From positions 164,501 through 228,500 of the forward strand of contig JAPWKE010000002.1 in assembly GCA_028283655.1 (NCBI GenBank): 64,000 nt of DNA, read 5' to 3'. The DNA comes from Acidobacteriaceae bacterium. Its GTDB lineage: Bacteria > Acidobacteriota > Terriglobia > Terriglobales > Acidobacteriaceae. A program made the translations under genes and the position numbers. Positions within the stretch are counted from its first letter, which is position 1. Every line of letters begins with the position of its first letter. Below the pieces are notes generated by a model, which was given only the letters and a program-made list of their open reading frames with translations, was not told the origin of the DNA and did not search any database. Positions 24,237-32,082 of the stretch are shown here, piece by piece.

Positions 24237-24875
24237 ATGCCCACGCCGTACACATCGCCGGAAGCCTTCACCATGCTGGTGCGTGAGCATCAGCAGTCTG
24301 TCTTTCGCACCCTCACCCGGCTCACCGGCCCCGGGCCGCACGTTGAAGACCTCGCACAGGAGGCCTTCCTCCGGCTCTACCGCGCACTGCCCGAGTTCCG
24401 CGGCGACGCAGCCATCAGCACCTACCTCTATCGCATCCTCGTCAACCTCGCGCAGGACGAGTGGAAGCGACGCCGTCGTGAGCGCACCGTCCTCGGCTCC
24501 GCTCCCCTCGACGACGAAGACCCCGACGACAATGGCTCGCAGTGGCTCGAAAACCAGCCCGGCGATCACTTCGCCGAGCACGCCCGCACGCCCGAGCAGC
24601 AACTCGCCGCCTCCGACCTCCAGCGCATCACCGAAGAAGAGCTCAACCTCCTCTCGCCCACAGAGCGCGCCGTCCTCGTCCTTTACCACCAGGAAGAGCA
24701 GACCTACGAAGCCATCTCCACGGCGCTCGCGCTGCCCATCAACACCATCCGCACACACCTCCACCGCGGGCGCAGACGCCTCAGCGACCGCATCCGCGCG
24801 CGTCTTGGAGTACCCATTCCCGCGGAGCCCGGAACCGCAATTCCTGCAGCCATAGCCACCGAAGGGAGAGCCTGA
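24237..24875 (+). CDS. ECF RNA polymerase sigma factor
   Basis: 212 residues from ATG 24237 (ATG 24273 and GTG 24207 are alternatives). Region 2 is LVREHQQSVFRTLTRLTG to DAAISTYLYRILVNLAQDEW, with the core-binding HVEDLAQEAFLRLYRAL. Region 4 is LLSPTERAVLVLYHQEEQTY followed by the helix-turn-helix TYEAISTALALPINTIRTHLHRGRR. It overlaps the next gene by one base (TGATG), so the downstream product is co-translated and is the likely anti-sigma or partner. Confidence 0.9.
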   Translation: MPTPYTSPEAFTMLVREHQQSVFRTLTRLTGPGPHVEDLAQEAFLRLYRALPEFRGDAAISTYLYRILVNLAQDEWKRRRRERTVLGSAPLDDEDPDDNGSQWLENQPGDHFAEHARTPEQQLAASDLQRITEEELNLLSPTERAVLVLYHQEEQTYEAISTALALPINTIRTHLHRGRRRLSDRIRARLGVPIPAEPGTAIPAAIATEGRA

Positions 24876-25213
24876 TGTTTTACGCTAAAGAAGAGATGGA
24901 ACCGATTCGTCAGGACGACTTCGAAGCCCGCATCGTTGCGGCGCTGGAGCACGCTCCTGCCGCGCCGCCCCCCGCAGAGTTCGCCGCGCACGTTGCTCAC
25001 CAGCTTCCTGCGCCGCGCCGCCATACGCGCCACCTGCACGTCGGCCGCACGGCCTCGGCTCTGGCAGCCGTCATGCTCCTCGCGCTCATCCTCTGGCTCG
25101 CTCCCCGCGCGACGGCCAGCTTTCTGAACCTCGCCTTCGACCTCGAACTTCTGGCGATCACGGTCCTCGCGCTCCTGGCCTGGCTCCTACCCCGCCACTG
25201 GCGCGAAGTTTAG
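24875..25213 (+). CDS. Small membrane protein co-translated with the ECF sigma factor (anti-sigma candidate)
   Basis: 112 residues. A soluble N-terminal region of about 55 residues (DDFEARIVAALEHAPAAPPP) precedes two membrane helices (TASALAAVMLLALILWLAP and LELLAITVLALLAWLLP). There is no zinc-binding HxxxCxxC motif, so it is not a ZAS-type anti-sigma factor by sequence; its topology and the one-base overlap are the only support for an anti-sigma role. GGGAGAG precedes the ATG. Confidence 0.72.
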   Translation: MFYAKEEMEPIRQDDFEARIVAALEHAPAAPPPAEFAAHVAHQLPAPRRHTRHLHVGRTASALAAVMLLALILWLAPRATASFLNLAFDLELLAITVLALLAWLLPRHWREV

Positions 25214-25324
25214 CCTCGCACCACTTTGTTCCAACGTCTTCTTGGAGTCGTTCTCCGTTCGACACAGAGTTGATCGAAGCTGTATCAGAGAACTCACGAA
25301 GATGGCATCAGGAAACGATTTGTT

Positions 25325-25515
25325 TTCCCGAACGCAGTGAGGGACATGCAAGTCGCCCGCTGCACCTCGCCGTCCAGCGAGCCACGAAACCCCTTCGCGA
25401 ACTTCGCGCCGAAACTTTGCGCCCTTAGCGTTCATCCGTTGCTGTTGCTGTTGGAGTAGAGGTGGGCTTCAGCCCACCGTCCCGCGCCGCCACAAAAAGG
25501 GGCTTTTGCCCCGGC
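25325..25515 (+). repeat. Full composite intergenic repeat, copy D
   Basis: The 552-bp gap 25214-25765 contains no gene. It holds the left module (CCCGAACGCAGTGAGGGA), the middle module (GCGAACTTCGCGCCGAAAC ... CTTAGCGTT), three CCGTTG-like hexamers, and the double palindrome GTAGAGGTGGGC/GCCCACC and GGGGCTTTTGCCCC (25453-25515). The remaining 200 bp up to 25765 show no gene that I can recognise. Confidence 0.85.
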
Positions 25516-25535
25516 ATCCTCACCACAAAGAGAAA

Positions 25536-25561
25536 GGGCCGCTCCTAAAAGGAACGGCCCC
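25536..25561 (+). terminator. Hairpin GGGCCGCTCC/GGAACGGCCC
   Basis: 10-bp stem with one mismatch and a 5-6 nt A-rich loop. It could terminate read-through from the sigma operon; there is no strong T tract. Confidence 0.45.
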
Positions 25562-25765
25562 TATTTGTTGCCTGCTGCAGTTTCGCGAGCGTCACAACAA
25601 AAACCTTTACGCCCTACGAAACAAACCTGTTTCCGGCGACAACTCTTCAGATGCGCCTCCCGTAGGTCCCGGTTGCCTCACCTCCGCGAGGCAGCGCCTG
25701 CGCACGCCCCGGCATCCAAACCCTTGTCGGTGCTGCTACGAGCGCGCCTCCGTGAAAGGGAATCG

Positions 25766-26110
25766 ATGAACAAGAAAGCGATGTACGCTGCTGCCGCCAT
25801 CCTCGCCTACTCTGGCATTACGTACGCTCAGGCACCGCCTGCTGCGCCCGCTCCGGGAACCCCCGCTGCTATCTCGCCTTCGCAGCAACCCGCCACTCCC
25901 TCCAAAGCAGACCCCACCGCACCCACTGCGGCTCCGACCAAAGACCAGTTAAAGGCGCAGGAGAAGCAAGCCAAGCTCAACGAAAAATCTGCTAAAGCAC
26001 AGGCGAAGTCGGCCAAGCAGCAGCAAAAGGCGCTCAAGCAGCAGGACAAGGCTCAGGACGCCGCCAAAAAGGCCTCCGAAAACTCCAGCACCCCGCCGCC
26101 CCAGCAGTAG
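25766..26110 (+). CDS. Small secreted Ala/Pro/Lys/Gln-rich protein
   Basis: 114 residues. A signal peptide (AMYAAAAILAYSGITYAQA) is followed by a Pro/Ala-rich linker and a Lys/Gln/Ala-rich helix of about 65 residues (KDQLKAQEKQAKLNEKSAKA, then KQQQKALKQQDKAQDAAKK), probably a coiled coil, ending in PPPQQ. There is no known family. AAAGGGAATCG precedes ATG 25766; the longer frame upstream is not plausible. Confidence 0.7.
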   Translation: MNKKAMYAAAAILAYSGITYAQAPPAAPAPGTPAAISPSQQPATPSKADPTAPTAAPTKDQLKAQEKQAKLNEKSAKAQAKSAKQQQKALKQQDKAQDAAKKASENSSTPPPQQ

Positions 26111-26158
26111 AATCCTCCGCCCGAGCACAGCAAATATCTGACAGCAATAAGGGCGGCA

Positions 26159-26221
26159 GTAGGGTAGGGCTTTAGCCCTGCCGTGCGGGCATATTTCCGA
26201 AAAAGTGGCTTCAGCGCGGGG
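26159..26221 (+). repeat. Divergent composite repeat, copy K
   Basis: A related double palindrome with a different stem: GTAGGGTAGGGCTTTAGCCC, a CTGCCG spacer, and GTGGCTTCAGCGCGGGG. It lies 8 bp beyond the gamma carbonic anhydrase stop, in the same orientation as the other copies left of 46 kb. Confidence 0.65.
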
Positions 26222-26229
26222 ATACGCCT

Positions 26230-26757
26230 CTAGCCACGCTCCACCCCATCATCCTCGCGATACTCCCGCGAGTACTCCACATAGCCCGCCGCATATTTGC
26301 GAATTCCCGCAAGGTCCTCCGCTCCCAGGGTCTTTCGAGCCTTCGCCGGAACTCCCGCCACCAGCGTTCCCGGCGGAACTTCCACGCCCTCCAGCACCAG
26401 CGCCCCGGCGGCCACCATCGACCCCGCTCCGATCCGCGCTCCGTTCAGGATCACCGCACCCATCCCCACCAGGACATCGTCTTCCAGCGTGCATCCATGC
26501 ACCGTGGCGTTGTGCCCAATGGTGCATCGATCGCCCACAATCGTCGGGTGCAGGCCCTTCATGCCATGCAGCACCGCTCCATCCTGCACGTTGGACTCTT
26601 CGCCGATCCGGATAAAGTGGACATCGCCTCGTAGCGTCGCATTCGGCCACACGCTCGACCGTGCCCCGATCGTTACTTCACCGATCACTGTCGCTTCGCA
26701 ATCTACGTAAGCGTCCTCGGCAATTTCCGGTCGCCGACCCCGATGTATCCGTATCAT
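26230..26757 (-). CDS. Gamma carbonic anhydrase-family protein (left-handed beta-helix)
   Basis: 175 residues with hexapeptide repeats throughout, e.g. VIGEVTIGARSSVW and LVGMGAVILNGARIG. The three metal-ligand histidines are in VLHGMKGLHP and TIGHNATVHGC. It belongs to the YrdA/CaiE-like group of gamma-CA proteins, often with no carbonic anhydrase activity shown. It acts as a trimer. AGAGGA lies 8 nt before the ATG. Confidence 0.9.
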   Translation of the reverse strand: MIRIHRGRRPEIAEDAYVDCEATVIGEVTIGARSSVWPNATLRGDVHFIRIGEESNVQDGAVLHGMKGLHPTIVGDRCTIGHNATVHGCTLEDDVLVGMGAVILNGARIGAGSMVAAGALVLEGVEVPPGTLVAGVPAKARKTLGAEDLAGIRKYAAGYVEYSREYREDDGVERG

Positions 26758-26923
26758 CGAATATTTCCTCTTGAATATTTACCAGGTCAAAACATGGAAA
26801 TCGGGCAAAAAGCTTGCATTTCAAGGCGGAGCTCATTTTTCCCAAGAAAAACTGTGCAAAACGTCCGTCTTAGCGATATTCTATTAGCTGTAGCCAAGCA
26901 GGCCAGGTTTGGAGGTGTTTACT

Positions 26924-27121
26924 CTGGCAGAAGTACGAGTTCAGGAAGGCGAGCCCCTTGAGAATGCACTGCGTCGTTTCAAGCGCAAAGTGCAGACGGA
27001 AGACATTATCAAGGAAGTGAAGCGTCATTCCTTTTATCTGAAGCCGGGCGAAAAGAAGCGTGTAAAAGAAGCGCTCGCCCGTAAGCGGAACCGTAAGAAG
27101 GTTCGCAAAGAGCAGGACTAA
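26924..27121 (+). CDS. rpsU: 30S ribosomal protein S21, probable CTG start
   Basis: About 65 residues, AEVRVQEGEPLENALRRFKR and a very basic tail EALARKRNRKKVRKEQD. It binds the 30S subunit near the 3' end of 16S rRNA. The S21 N-terminus normally begins with the residues coded right after CTG 26924. GGAGGTG at 26911-26917 lies 6 nt before this CTG, whereas the upstream in-frame TTG (26909) and GTG (26915) overlap the Shine-Dalgarno itself. A CTG initiation codon is therefore the best reading. A UUCG terminator follows. Confidence 0.88.
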   Translation: MAEVRVQEGEPLENALRRFKRKVQTEDIIKEVKRHSFYLKPGEKKRVKEALARKRNRKKVRKEQD

Positions 27122-27130
27122 TGTAGGCGT

Positions 27131-27162
27131 GGCAGAGGAGAGACTTCGGTCCCTCCTCTGTC
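27131..27162 (+). terminator. Terminator after rpsU
   Basis: 14-bp stem GGCAGAGGAGAGAC against GTCCCTCCTCTGTC with a TTCG tetraloop, 9 bp beyond the stop. Confidence 0.8.
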
Positions 27163-27188
27163 GCGCAGACTCTCCCCGCAACACCTTT

Positions 27189-27342
27189 GGTAGAACCGTA
27201 TTTGAGTCTCGTCTGACGAGCCTTACGGAGCTGCCCTGTACGTTCTCAAGTTCTCGGGCCCGCACCTAACGCAAAAAGGTTGGCACAAGTCCCGCACAGG
27301 CCTCTGGCTGGCGGTTGTCCCATCCCGATCCCGCACGATGGG
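27189..27342 (+). other. Structured leader upstream of the zinc-ribbon gene
   Basis: Between the rpsU terminator and the next gene (190 bp) is a nested hairpin. GGTAG pairs with CTGCC, CCGTA with TACGG, and CTCGTC with GACGAG (27189-27235). A second hairpin CCCATC/GATGGG (27319-27342) sits right before the AGAAGG Shine-Dalgarno. It looks like a 5' UTR RNA rather than a protein gene; I recognise no riboswitch class. Confidence 0.35.
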
Positions 27343-27352
27343 AGAAGGCGCT

Positions 27353-27853
27353 ATGGAATTCGTCGACAGAATCCTGAAATGTTCAGATTGCGGCAACGAC
27401 TTCGTCTTTACAGCAGGCGAACAGATTTTTTTCTACGATAAGCAGTTCAAGAACGACCCCAAACGTTGCAAGCTCTGCAAGGCGAAACGTGCCGGCATGG
27501 GCCGCAGCAACTCGAGTGGTGTCGCTGCACTGCCGCTTTCGCGCACGGAAACCCGCACAGAATGCTCTGCCTGCGGCCTCGAAACCACCGTGCCCTTCAA
27601 GCCCACGCAGGGTCGCCCTGTCCTTTGTCGATCCTGTTTCCAGTTAAAGCGTGTCCCCTCTGCGGTAGCGTCTGTGATCGCGATGGACTCTGCCGAAGCG
27701 CAGATTGAAGCCCAGACCGAGGCTCTTGTGCAGGAGTTTGCCGCGCAGGTCGCATCTTCGAATGACCCTGTCACCGGCCTTCCGCTGACACTCTCTTCGG
27801 AGCAGGACTCCGCTCCGCTCGAACTGGTCGCCGCCGAACTCCCCCAGGCCTAG
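27353..27853 (+). CDS. Double zinc-ribbon protein
   Basis: 166 residues. The first ribbon (CSDCGNDFVFTAGEQIFF, then CKLCKAKR) is the zinc-ribbon domain seen in many bacterial proteins of unknown function. The second (CSACGLETTVPFKPTQGRP and CRSCFQ) is the CxxC partner. An acidic, Glu/Ala-rich tail follows (about 60 residues). It probably binds nucleic acid or acts in RNA-related processes; the function is not established. ATG 27353 has GGAGAAGG upstream, and the in-frame ATG 27338 sits inside the leader hairpin. Confidence 0.82.
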   Translation: MEFVDRILKCSDCGNDFVFTAGEQIFFYDKQFKNDPKRCKLCKAKRAGMGRSNSSGVAALPLSRTETRTECSACGLETTVPFKPTQGRPVLCRSCFQLKRVPSAVASVIAMDSAEAQIEAQTEALVQEFAAQVASSNDPVTGLPLTLSSEQDSAPLELVAAELPQA

Positions 27854-27860
27854 CCCCTTT

Positions 27861-27888
27861 GCCTGAACCGTTTCAGGTTCAGGCAATT
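27861..27888 (+). terminator. Terminator after the zinc-ribbon gene
   Basis: 9-bp stem GCCTGAACC/GGTTCAGGC with a 6-nt loop, followed by AATTTT. Confidence 0.8.
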
Positions 27889-27928
27889 TTCCTCGCGCAG
27901 CAGCTACGCCCCAGCCTCTCTCCAATTT

Positions 27929-28138
27929 GTCATCCCGAGCGCAGCGAGGGGAGCAGTTTGTCGTGCATCAGCCATACGCCACCAGCGCGTCAAGACTCCT
28001 TCGCGAACTTCGCGCCAGAACTTTGCGAACTTAGCGTTAGGCCGTTTCCATTGCCTTTGCTGCCGTCGTTGCCTTTGGAGTAGAGGTGGGCTTTAGCCCA
28101 CCGTCCCGTACCGCCACGAAAGGGGCTTTAGCCCCGGC
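27929..28138 (+). repeat. Composite intergenic repeat, copy E
   Basis: The 422-bp gap 27854-28275 has no gene. It holds the left module (TCATCCCGAGCGCAGCGAGG), the AACTTCGCGCCAGAACTTTG middle module, a degenerate CCGTTG-like stretch, and the double palindrome (28077-28138). A second, eroded left module is at 28173-28200. Confidence 0.85.
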
Positions 28139-28275
28139 GCTCTTCGCCGAAACTCACACCGCGCCCTTCTCCGGTTTGTCATTCCTAACGCCGCGAGCGG
28201 CCTGCTTGTCGCCCACGAGGCCACGGACATTCGCCAGGCGTATCTGCCTCCAGCTCTCGCAGCCCACCCGCAGTA

Positions 28276-29592
28276 CTACATACTCACGGCGCGCTTCTTC
28301 TGCATCCACCGCCCGGCGATCAGCAGCACCACCATCAACCCGGTGCACAGCCCAAACACACCGCGAATGCTGATGTGGACGGTCAGAATTCCGCTCAGAA
28401 TCAGCCCCGCAATCTGCGCCGAGAAGATTGCCGACATCATCGTAGAGCCCACGCGCCCCATCATCTCGTGCGGAGTTTCCTGCGCAATCAGCGTCTGCGA
28501 CGGCACAATGACCGCTGCCGCTGCAATGCCGATAATCACCAGCGCCAGCAGCGCCACCGGTAGCATCGGAATCGCTGCCAGCAGCAACGTTCCCAGGGCA
28601 ATGCCCGCCAATCCGCAGTAGACCATCGTCGTCTTGCGTGCGTTCTTGGCCTTGCTGTTCAGCACGTTCACGCCGAGCAACATTCCCAGCCCGATCATCG
28701 CGCTCGTCAGGCCGAAGATCAGGCGCGACGCATGCAGCGTATCGCGCACATAGATCGCGATCAGCGGGCCAAAGCATCCCAGCACAAACATCGCCGCCGC
28801 CAGCGCCATGATGACGAACGAAATGCCCGCATGGTGCACGATGAAGCCCGCACCCTCTTTCATGTCGAGCACGATCTTCCGTACGCCCGTCGGCCCGTTC
28901 ACCACGACAGCCGAGCCGTCCGCCTTGCTCTCCTCTGCCACCACGGCAGACTTTGCCGGAACGGACAACGCGAGCGTCGCGATCAGGCAGCCCGAAGCCA
29001 GAAAGCTCGCCGAATCCACCCAGTAGCAGCACTTCGCCCCGGCCCACGCCACCAGCGACGCCGCAATCGGTCCGCCGATGATGCGCATGATGAACATCAC
29101 CTGCTGCAGCAGCGCCTGGGCCGAGGGCATTCCATGCCGCGGCACAGCCGTGCGAATCGCCACACCTTGTGCGGGCGAGAAGAAGCTCGACACCACGCTG
29201 ATCGCGGCCAGCACAATATAGAAGCCCCATGCGCTATGGACGAGCAGCAGGCAGAGCACGAGTCCCGCACGCAGAAAGTCGCTCGCCACCAGCGTCGGCT
29301 TCACCGGCCAGCGGTCCACAAACACGCCGCTCAAAATGCCCAGCACCGCAATCGGGCCGAGGTACGCGATCTGGATGCCGGTCACCTGCTGCGCGGTGGC
29401 GTGCAGGTTGAAGGTCATCACCGTAATCACGGCAAAGAGCGCGAGAAAGTCTCCAAACGTCGACACAATCTGCGCATACCAAAGCCGCCGCATCACCGGA
29501 ATGCGCAGCACCTCGCCCATGCTCATCGGCTCGGGGACAGGGGAGGGAATCGGAATAGCTTCGGTCGCCGGAGTCTCTGCGTTTGCGGTCAT
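28276..29592 (-). CDS. MFS transporter (EntS/MFS_3-like)
   Basis: 438 residues, about 12 helices, with a Pro/Glu-rich cytoplasmic N-terminus of 25 residues. The helix 1 region LWYAQIVSTFGDFLALFAVI, the VDRWPVKPTLVASDFLRAG loop, and SPAQGVAIRTAVPRHGM are typical of the MFS_3 group that includes enterobactin exporters. The substrate is unknown. The gene is isolated and flanked by repeats on its downstream side; vapBC lies divergently upstream. Confidence 0.87.
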   Translation of the reverse strand: MTANAETPATEAIPIPSPVPEPMSMGEVLRIPVMRRLWYAQIVSTFGDFLALFAVITVMTFNLHATAQQVTGIQIAYLGPIAVLGILSGVFVDRWPVKPTLVASDFLRAGLVLCLLLVHSAWGFYIVLAAISVVSSFFSPAQGVAIRTAVPRHGMPSAQALLQQVMFIMRIIGGPIAASLVAWAGAKCCYWVDSASFLASGCLIATLALSVPAKSAVVAEESKADGSAVVVNGPTGVRKIVLDMKEGAGFIVHHAGISFVIMALAAAMFVLGCFGPLIAIYVRDTLHASRLIFGLTSAMIGLGMLLGVNVLNSKAKNARKTTMVYCGLAGIALGTLLLAAIPMLPVALLALVIIGIAAAAVIVPSQTLIAQETPHEMMGRVGSTMMSAIFSAQIAGLILSGILTVHISIRGVFGLCTGLMVVLLIAGRWMQKKRAVSM

Positions 29593-29681
29593 AGGGGTTC
29601 AGGTTTCAAGACGTTTCTGCGCGCAGAATATTGCATCCATACACACGGTTTGTGCGATTCTTACACACGCGGGGTGAACCT

Positions 29682-29924
29682 ATGCGAACAAACATCGACA
29701 TTGACGACAAGCTCATGCAGAAGGCCATGAAGGCCAGCAAGCTCGAAGTAAAGACCAAAAAGGCTGTCGTGGAAGAAGCCTTGGAGCTCTATGTGCAGAT
29801 CAATGCACAAGCGACCATCCGTGGTCTGCGTGGCAAGGTCGAGTTCGACCCCACCTATGACCACAAAGCCCTTCGAGGAGGAGAGTCAAAAACTCAGCCT
29901 CGCTCTCGGGCTCGCGCTGCATGA
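29682..29924 (+). CDS. VapB-type antitoxin
   Basis: 80 residues. MRTNIDIDDKLMQKAMKASK and TKKAVVEEALELYVQ are the ribbon-helix-helix DNA-binding part, and the rest (GLRGKVEFDPTYDH) wraps the toxin. It belongs to the VapB/DUF2191-like group. An insertion of Glu-Val occurs where most relatives have GLKTKKA. ATG 29682 is chosen because it begins the conserved motif. The stop overlaps the toxin ATG (ATGA), typical of a toxin-antitoxin operon. Confidence 0.9.
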   Translation: MRTNIDIDDKLMQKAMKASKLEVKTKKAVVEEALELYVQINAQATIRGLRGKVEFDPTYDHKALRGGESKTQPRSRARAA

Positions 29925-30316
29925 CCCTCGTCGATACCAGCGTGTGGATCGATTATCTTCGCAACCGTTCGACGCCTGCAACGCAGTGGTTGGACTCGAA
30001 CCTTGAGCGGCAGCGCATCGGCCTCACAGACCTAGTATTTCGCGAGGTTCTTCAGGGGGAGCGTACCCTCGACGGCATGAGCACGCTGGCAGAAGCTTTC
30101 AACGGTTTTGAGGTGCTCACGACCGGGGGGCGAGAGCTCTCGCTCGCCTCTGCAAAGAACTACATCACACTGCGCAACCGGGGTATTACGGTCCGCAGTA
30201 CTATCGACTGCCTGCTGGCAACGCACTGCATCCGCGAAGGCCATCGCCTTCTGCACAACGACCGCGACTTCGACGCTTTTGAAAAGCACCTCGGCCTTGC
30301 GGTGGTTCGCCCCTAG
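29921..30316 (+). CDS. vapC: VapC-type PIN-domain ribonuclease toxin
   Basis: 131 residues. PIN-domain acidic residues are seen in LVDTSVWIDYLR, the Glu in VFREVLQGE, the Asp in STIDCLLATHC and NDRDFDAF near the C-terminus. Such toxins cleave tRNA or rRNA in a Mg2+-dependent way. It is translationally coupled to the antitoxin by a 4-bp overlap. All four acidic positions are kept, so the toxin looks intact. Confidence 0.92.
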   Translation: MTLVDTSVWIDYLRNRSTPATQWLDSNLERQRIGLTDLVFREVLQGERTLDGMSTLAEAFNGFEVLTTGGRELSLASAKNYITLRNRGITVRSTIDCLLATHCIREGHRLLHNDRDFDAFEKHLGLAVVRP

Positions 30317-30355
30317 CGGAGCTCTACCGCTCCGCTACTTGCACCACCTTCATCG

Positions 30356-30556
30356 GGTTTGTCCTCCCGAACGCAGTGAGGATCCTGCATGTCGCTGGCC
30401 GTGCCGCCTCGGCCCGCGAGCCACTACACCTCTTTGCGAATTTCGCGCCCAAACTTCGCGCCCTTAGCGTTAATCCATTGCCGTTGCCGTTGGAGTAGAG
30501 GTGGGCTTCAGCCCACCGTCCCACCGCCCCACAAAGAAGGGGCTTTAGCCCCGGCC
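30356..30556 (+). repeat. Full composite intergenic repeat, copy F
   Basis: The left module (CCTCCCGAACGCAGTGAGGA), the middle module (TTTGCGAATTTCGCGCCC to CTTAGCGTTAATCC), three CCGTTG-like hexamers and the double palindrome (30492-30556). It fills most of the 304-bp gap between vapC and pyrR. Confidence 0.85.
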
Positions 30557-30570
30557 TCGCACCAACAAAA

Positions 30571-30600
30571 AGCAGAAGGCCCCACAAGGGGCCTTCTGCT
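30571..30600 (-). terminator. Terminator of pyrR
   Basis: 13-bp perfect stem AGCAGAAGGCCCC with an ACAA loop. On the minus strand it is followed by TTTTT. Confidence 0.85.
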
Positions 30601-30620
30601 TCCGTACCTGTCATTAAAAA

Positions 30621-31223
30621 TCAGTCGACCAACTCAACCAGCAAGACCTGCTCGTCGCCATCAATCTCGCGCAGCTTCACTTCGATAATCTCGCGGCGGC
30701 TCGTGGGGATAATGCGTCCGATGAACTTCGCTTCGATCGGCAGCTCGCGATGTCCGCGGTCGATCAGCACCAGCAACTGCACGCTCTTCGGTCGGCCGTG
30801 ATCAAACAGCGCGTCCAGCGCCGCGCGAATCGTGCGACCCGTGTACAGCACATCATCCATCAGGATGATGTCTCGGCCCGTCACATCAAAGCCAATCTCG
30901 GCCTGCTCGACCACCGGACGCACATCGCGCGTCGAAAGATCGTCGCGATAGAAGCTGATGTCCAGCGTGCCTACATCCACCGGCTGCTTTTCGATGTTCG
31001 TGATCAGCTTGCCCAGGCGCTCTGCCAGCGGCACGCCGCGGCGCTTGATGCCCACCAGGCCAACGTTCGCGGAGCCATTGTTGCGCTCCACAATCTCGTG
31101 GGCCAGGCGCACCAGCGTGCGCTCAATCTCGGAGGCCGACATCAGCCGGCTTTTTTCGCGCAGCTTCGGGTTCTTCGGCTTGACTGCGGTTTCAGACGTC
31201 TGCGGAGTGTTCGCTTCGCTCAT
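30621..31223 (-). CDS. pyrR: Bifunctional pyrimidine regulatory protein/uracil phosphoribosyltransferase
   Basis: 200 residues. The PRPP-binding DIILMDDVLYTGRTIRAAL, DISFYRDDLSTR and the RRGVPLAERL loop mark PyrR. It binds pyr mRNA or acts in uracil salvage. About 25 residues are added at the N-terminus compared with Bacillus PyrR. No pyr biosynthesis gene adjoins it, so it looks monocistronic. TATCCT ends 9 nt before the ATG. Confidence 0.93.
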   Translation of the reverse strand: MSEANTPQTSETAVKPKNPKLREKSRLMSASEIERTLVRLAHEIVERNNGSANVGLVGIKRRGVPLAERLGKLITNIEKQPVDVGTLDISFYRDDLSTRDVRPVVEQAEIGFDVTGRDIILMDDVLYTGRTIRAALDALFDHGRPKSVQLLVLIDRGHRELPIEAKFIGRIIPTSRREIIEVKLREIDGDEQVLLVELVD

Positions 31224-31232
31224 TGTTCACAC

Positions 31233-31238
31233 AGGATA
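31233..31238 (-). promoter_or_regulatory. -10-like box of pyrR
   Basis: TATCCT 9 nt before the pyrR ATG; the leader would be almost absent, which leaves no room for a PyrR-binding attenuator upstream of pyrR itself. Confidence 0.4.
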
Positions 31239-31276
31239 ACAAGCGTCGGCCCGCGAGCGTTCTTTCCTGCCTGCGA

Positions 31277-32041
31277 TTAGCGAACTTTGCGCGAACGTAG
31301 CGCCCCGGCAAACGCTCCGCCGACCGCTGAAAACCCGAGATAGCTCAGGCAGAACAGCGCCATCGACGTCAGCAGCAAACCTGCGCGAAACTCCGGCTGA
31401 TCAAAGGTATGGGCCACGCTCATCACCGTTGCGGCATCCGCGCCCGTCGTGCTCTGCATCATCGCCGCGCGTATCTGCGCAAACATCGCCTCAAGCTGTC
31501 CATCGACGCGCCCGGCGTTGTGCCACACATAGCGCTGCAGCAGCATATCCACCGTATTCACCGTGGACATCGCCATCATCACCAGTAGTCCGGTCAATAT
31601 GCCCAGCCGCGCTCCAAAGCCCGAGCTGAGTACCGTCTGTTTCGATAGCGAGACATAAAAGCCCAGCGCCGCTACCGGAGCGCCAACCGCCCACAGAAAC
31701 GCCAACAGGCTTACAGCAGGCAGCGGAAGGCTCACAATCGCCAGCACCAGCGCGATGCCAGCGCAGATCGCCGCCGCCTTCACGCCATGCCGCCACGTCC
31801 TATCTGCAGCCACAGGAGCACTTGCCGAAGTCGTTGCCGCCACAGAGCCATCTGCCGCCAGAGGAGGAGCTTCCGCCCGCACCGCTTCGCCCTCTTCCAG
31901 GGCTGCGCGCTCCGTGGCAATCCGGTCAGCGAGTTCTTCCGAGAGCCGCACCTGCGGCATTCCGCAATGTGAGCAGTAGGTCAGCGATCCGTCTTCATCG
32001 CTCTGCACGGCGTACGTGCAGCGTGGGCAAAGGTGTTGCAT
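31277..32041 (-). CDS. Zinc-ribbon membrane protein of unknown function
   Basis: 254 residues. The N-terminal zinc ribbon (CPRCTYAVQ, then CSHCGMPQV) is linked by a Glu/Ala-rich segment to about five membrane helices (AICAGIALVLAIVSLPLPAV onwards). It is a common architecture in Acidobacteria with no known role. TACCCT ends 8 nt before the ATG. It lies 53 bp upstream of pyrR on the same strand. Confidence 0.75.
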   Translation of the reverse strand: MQHLCPRCTYAVQSDEDGSLTYCSHCGMPQVRLSEELADRIATERAALEEGEAVRAEAPPLAADGSVAATTSASAPVAADRTWRHGVKAAAICAGIALVLAIVSLPLPAVSLLAFLWAVGAPVAALGFYVSLSKQTVLSSGFGARLGILTGLLVMMAMSTVNTVDMLLQRYVWHNAGRVDGQLEAMFAQIRAAMMQSTTGADAATVMSVAHTFDQPEFRAGLLLTSMALFCLSYLGFSAVGGAFAGALRSRKVR

Positions 32042-32049
32042 GCAGTCCT

Positions 32050-32055
32050 AGGGTA
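32050..32055 (-). promoter_or_regulatory. -10-like box of the zinc-ribbon membrane gene
   Basis: TACCCT 8 nt before the ATG, with no Shine-Dalgarno. Confidence 0.35.
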
Positions 32056-32082
32056 CAGGCAGCGGAGCCTCCGCGTCCCGCT

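Noticed and set aside
25562-25765. Possible riboswitch before the small secreted protein gene
   Set aside because: Only a short TGCCTC/GAGGCA hairpin was found and no known riboswitch core was recognised.
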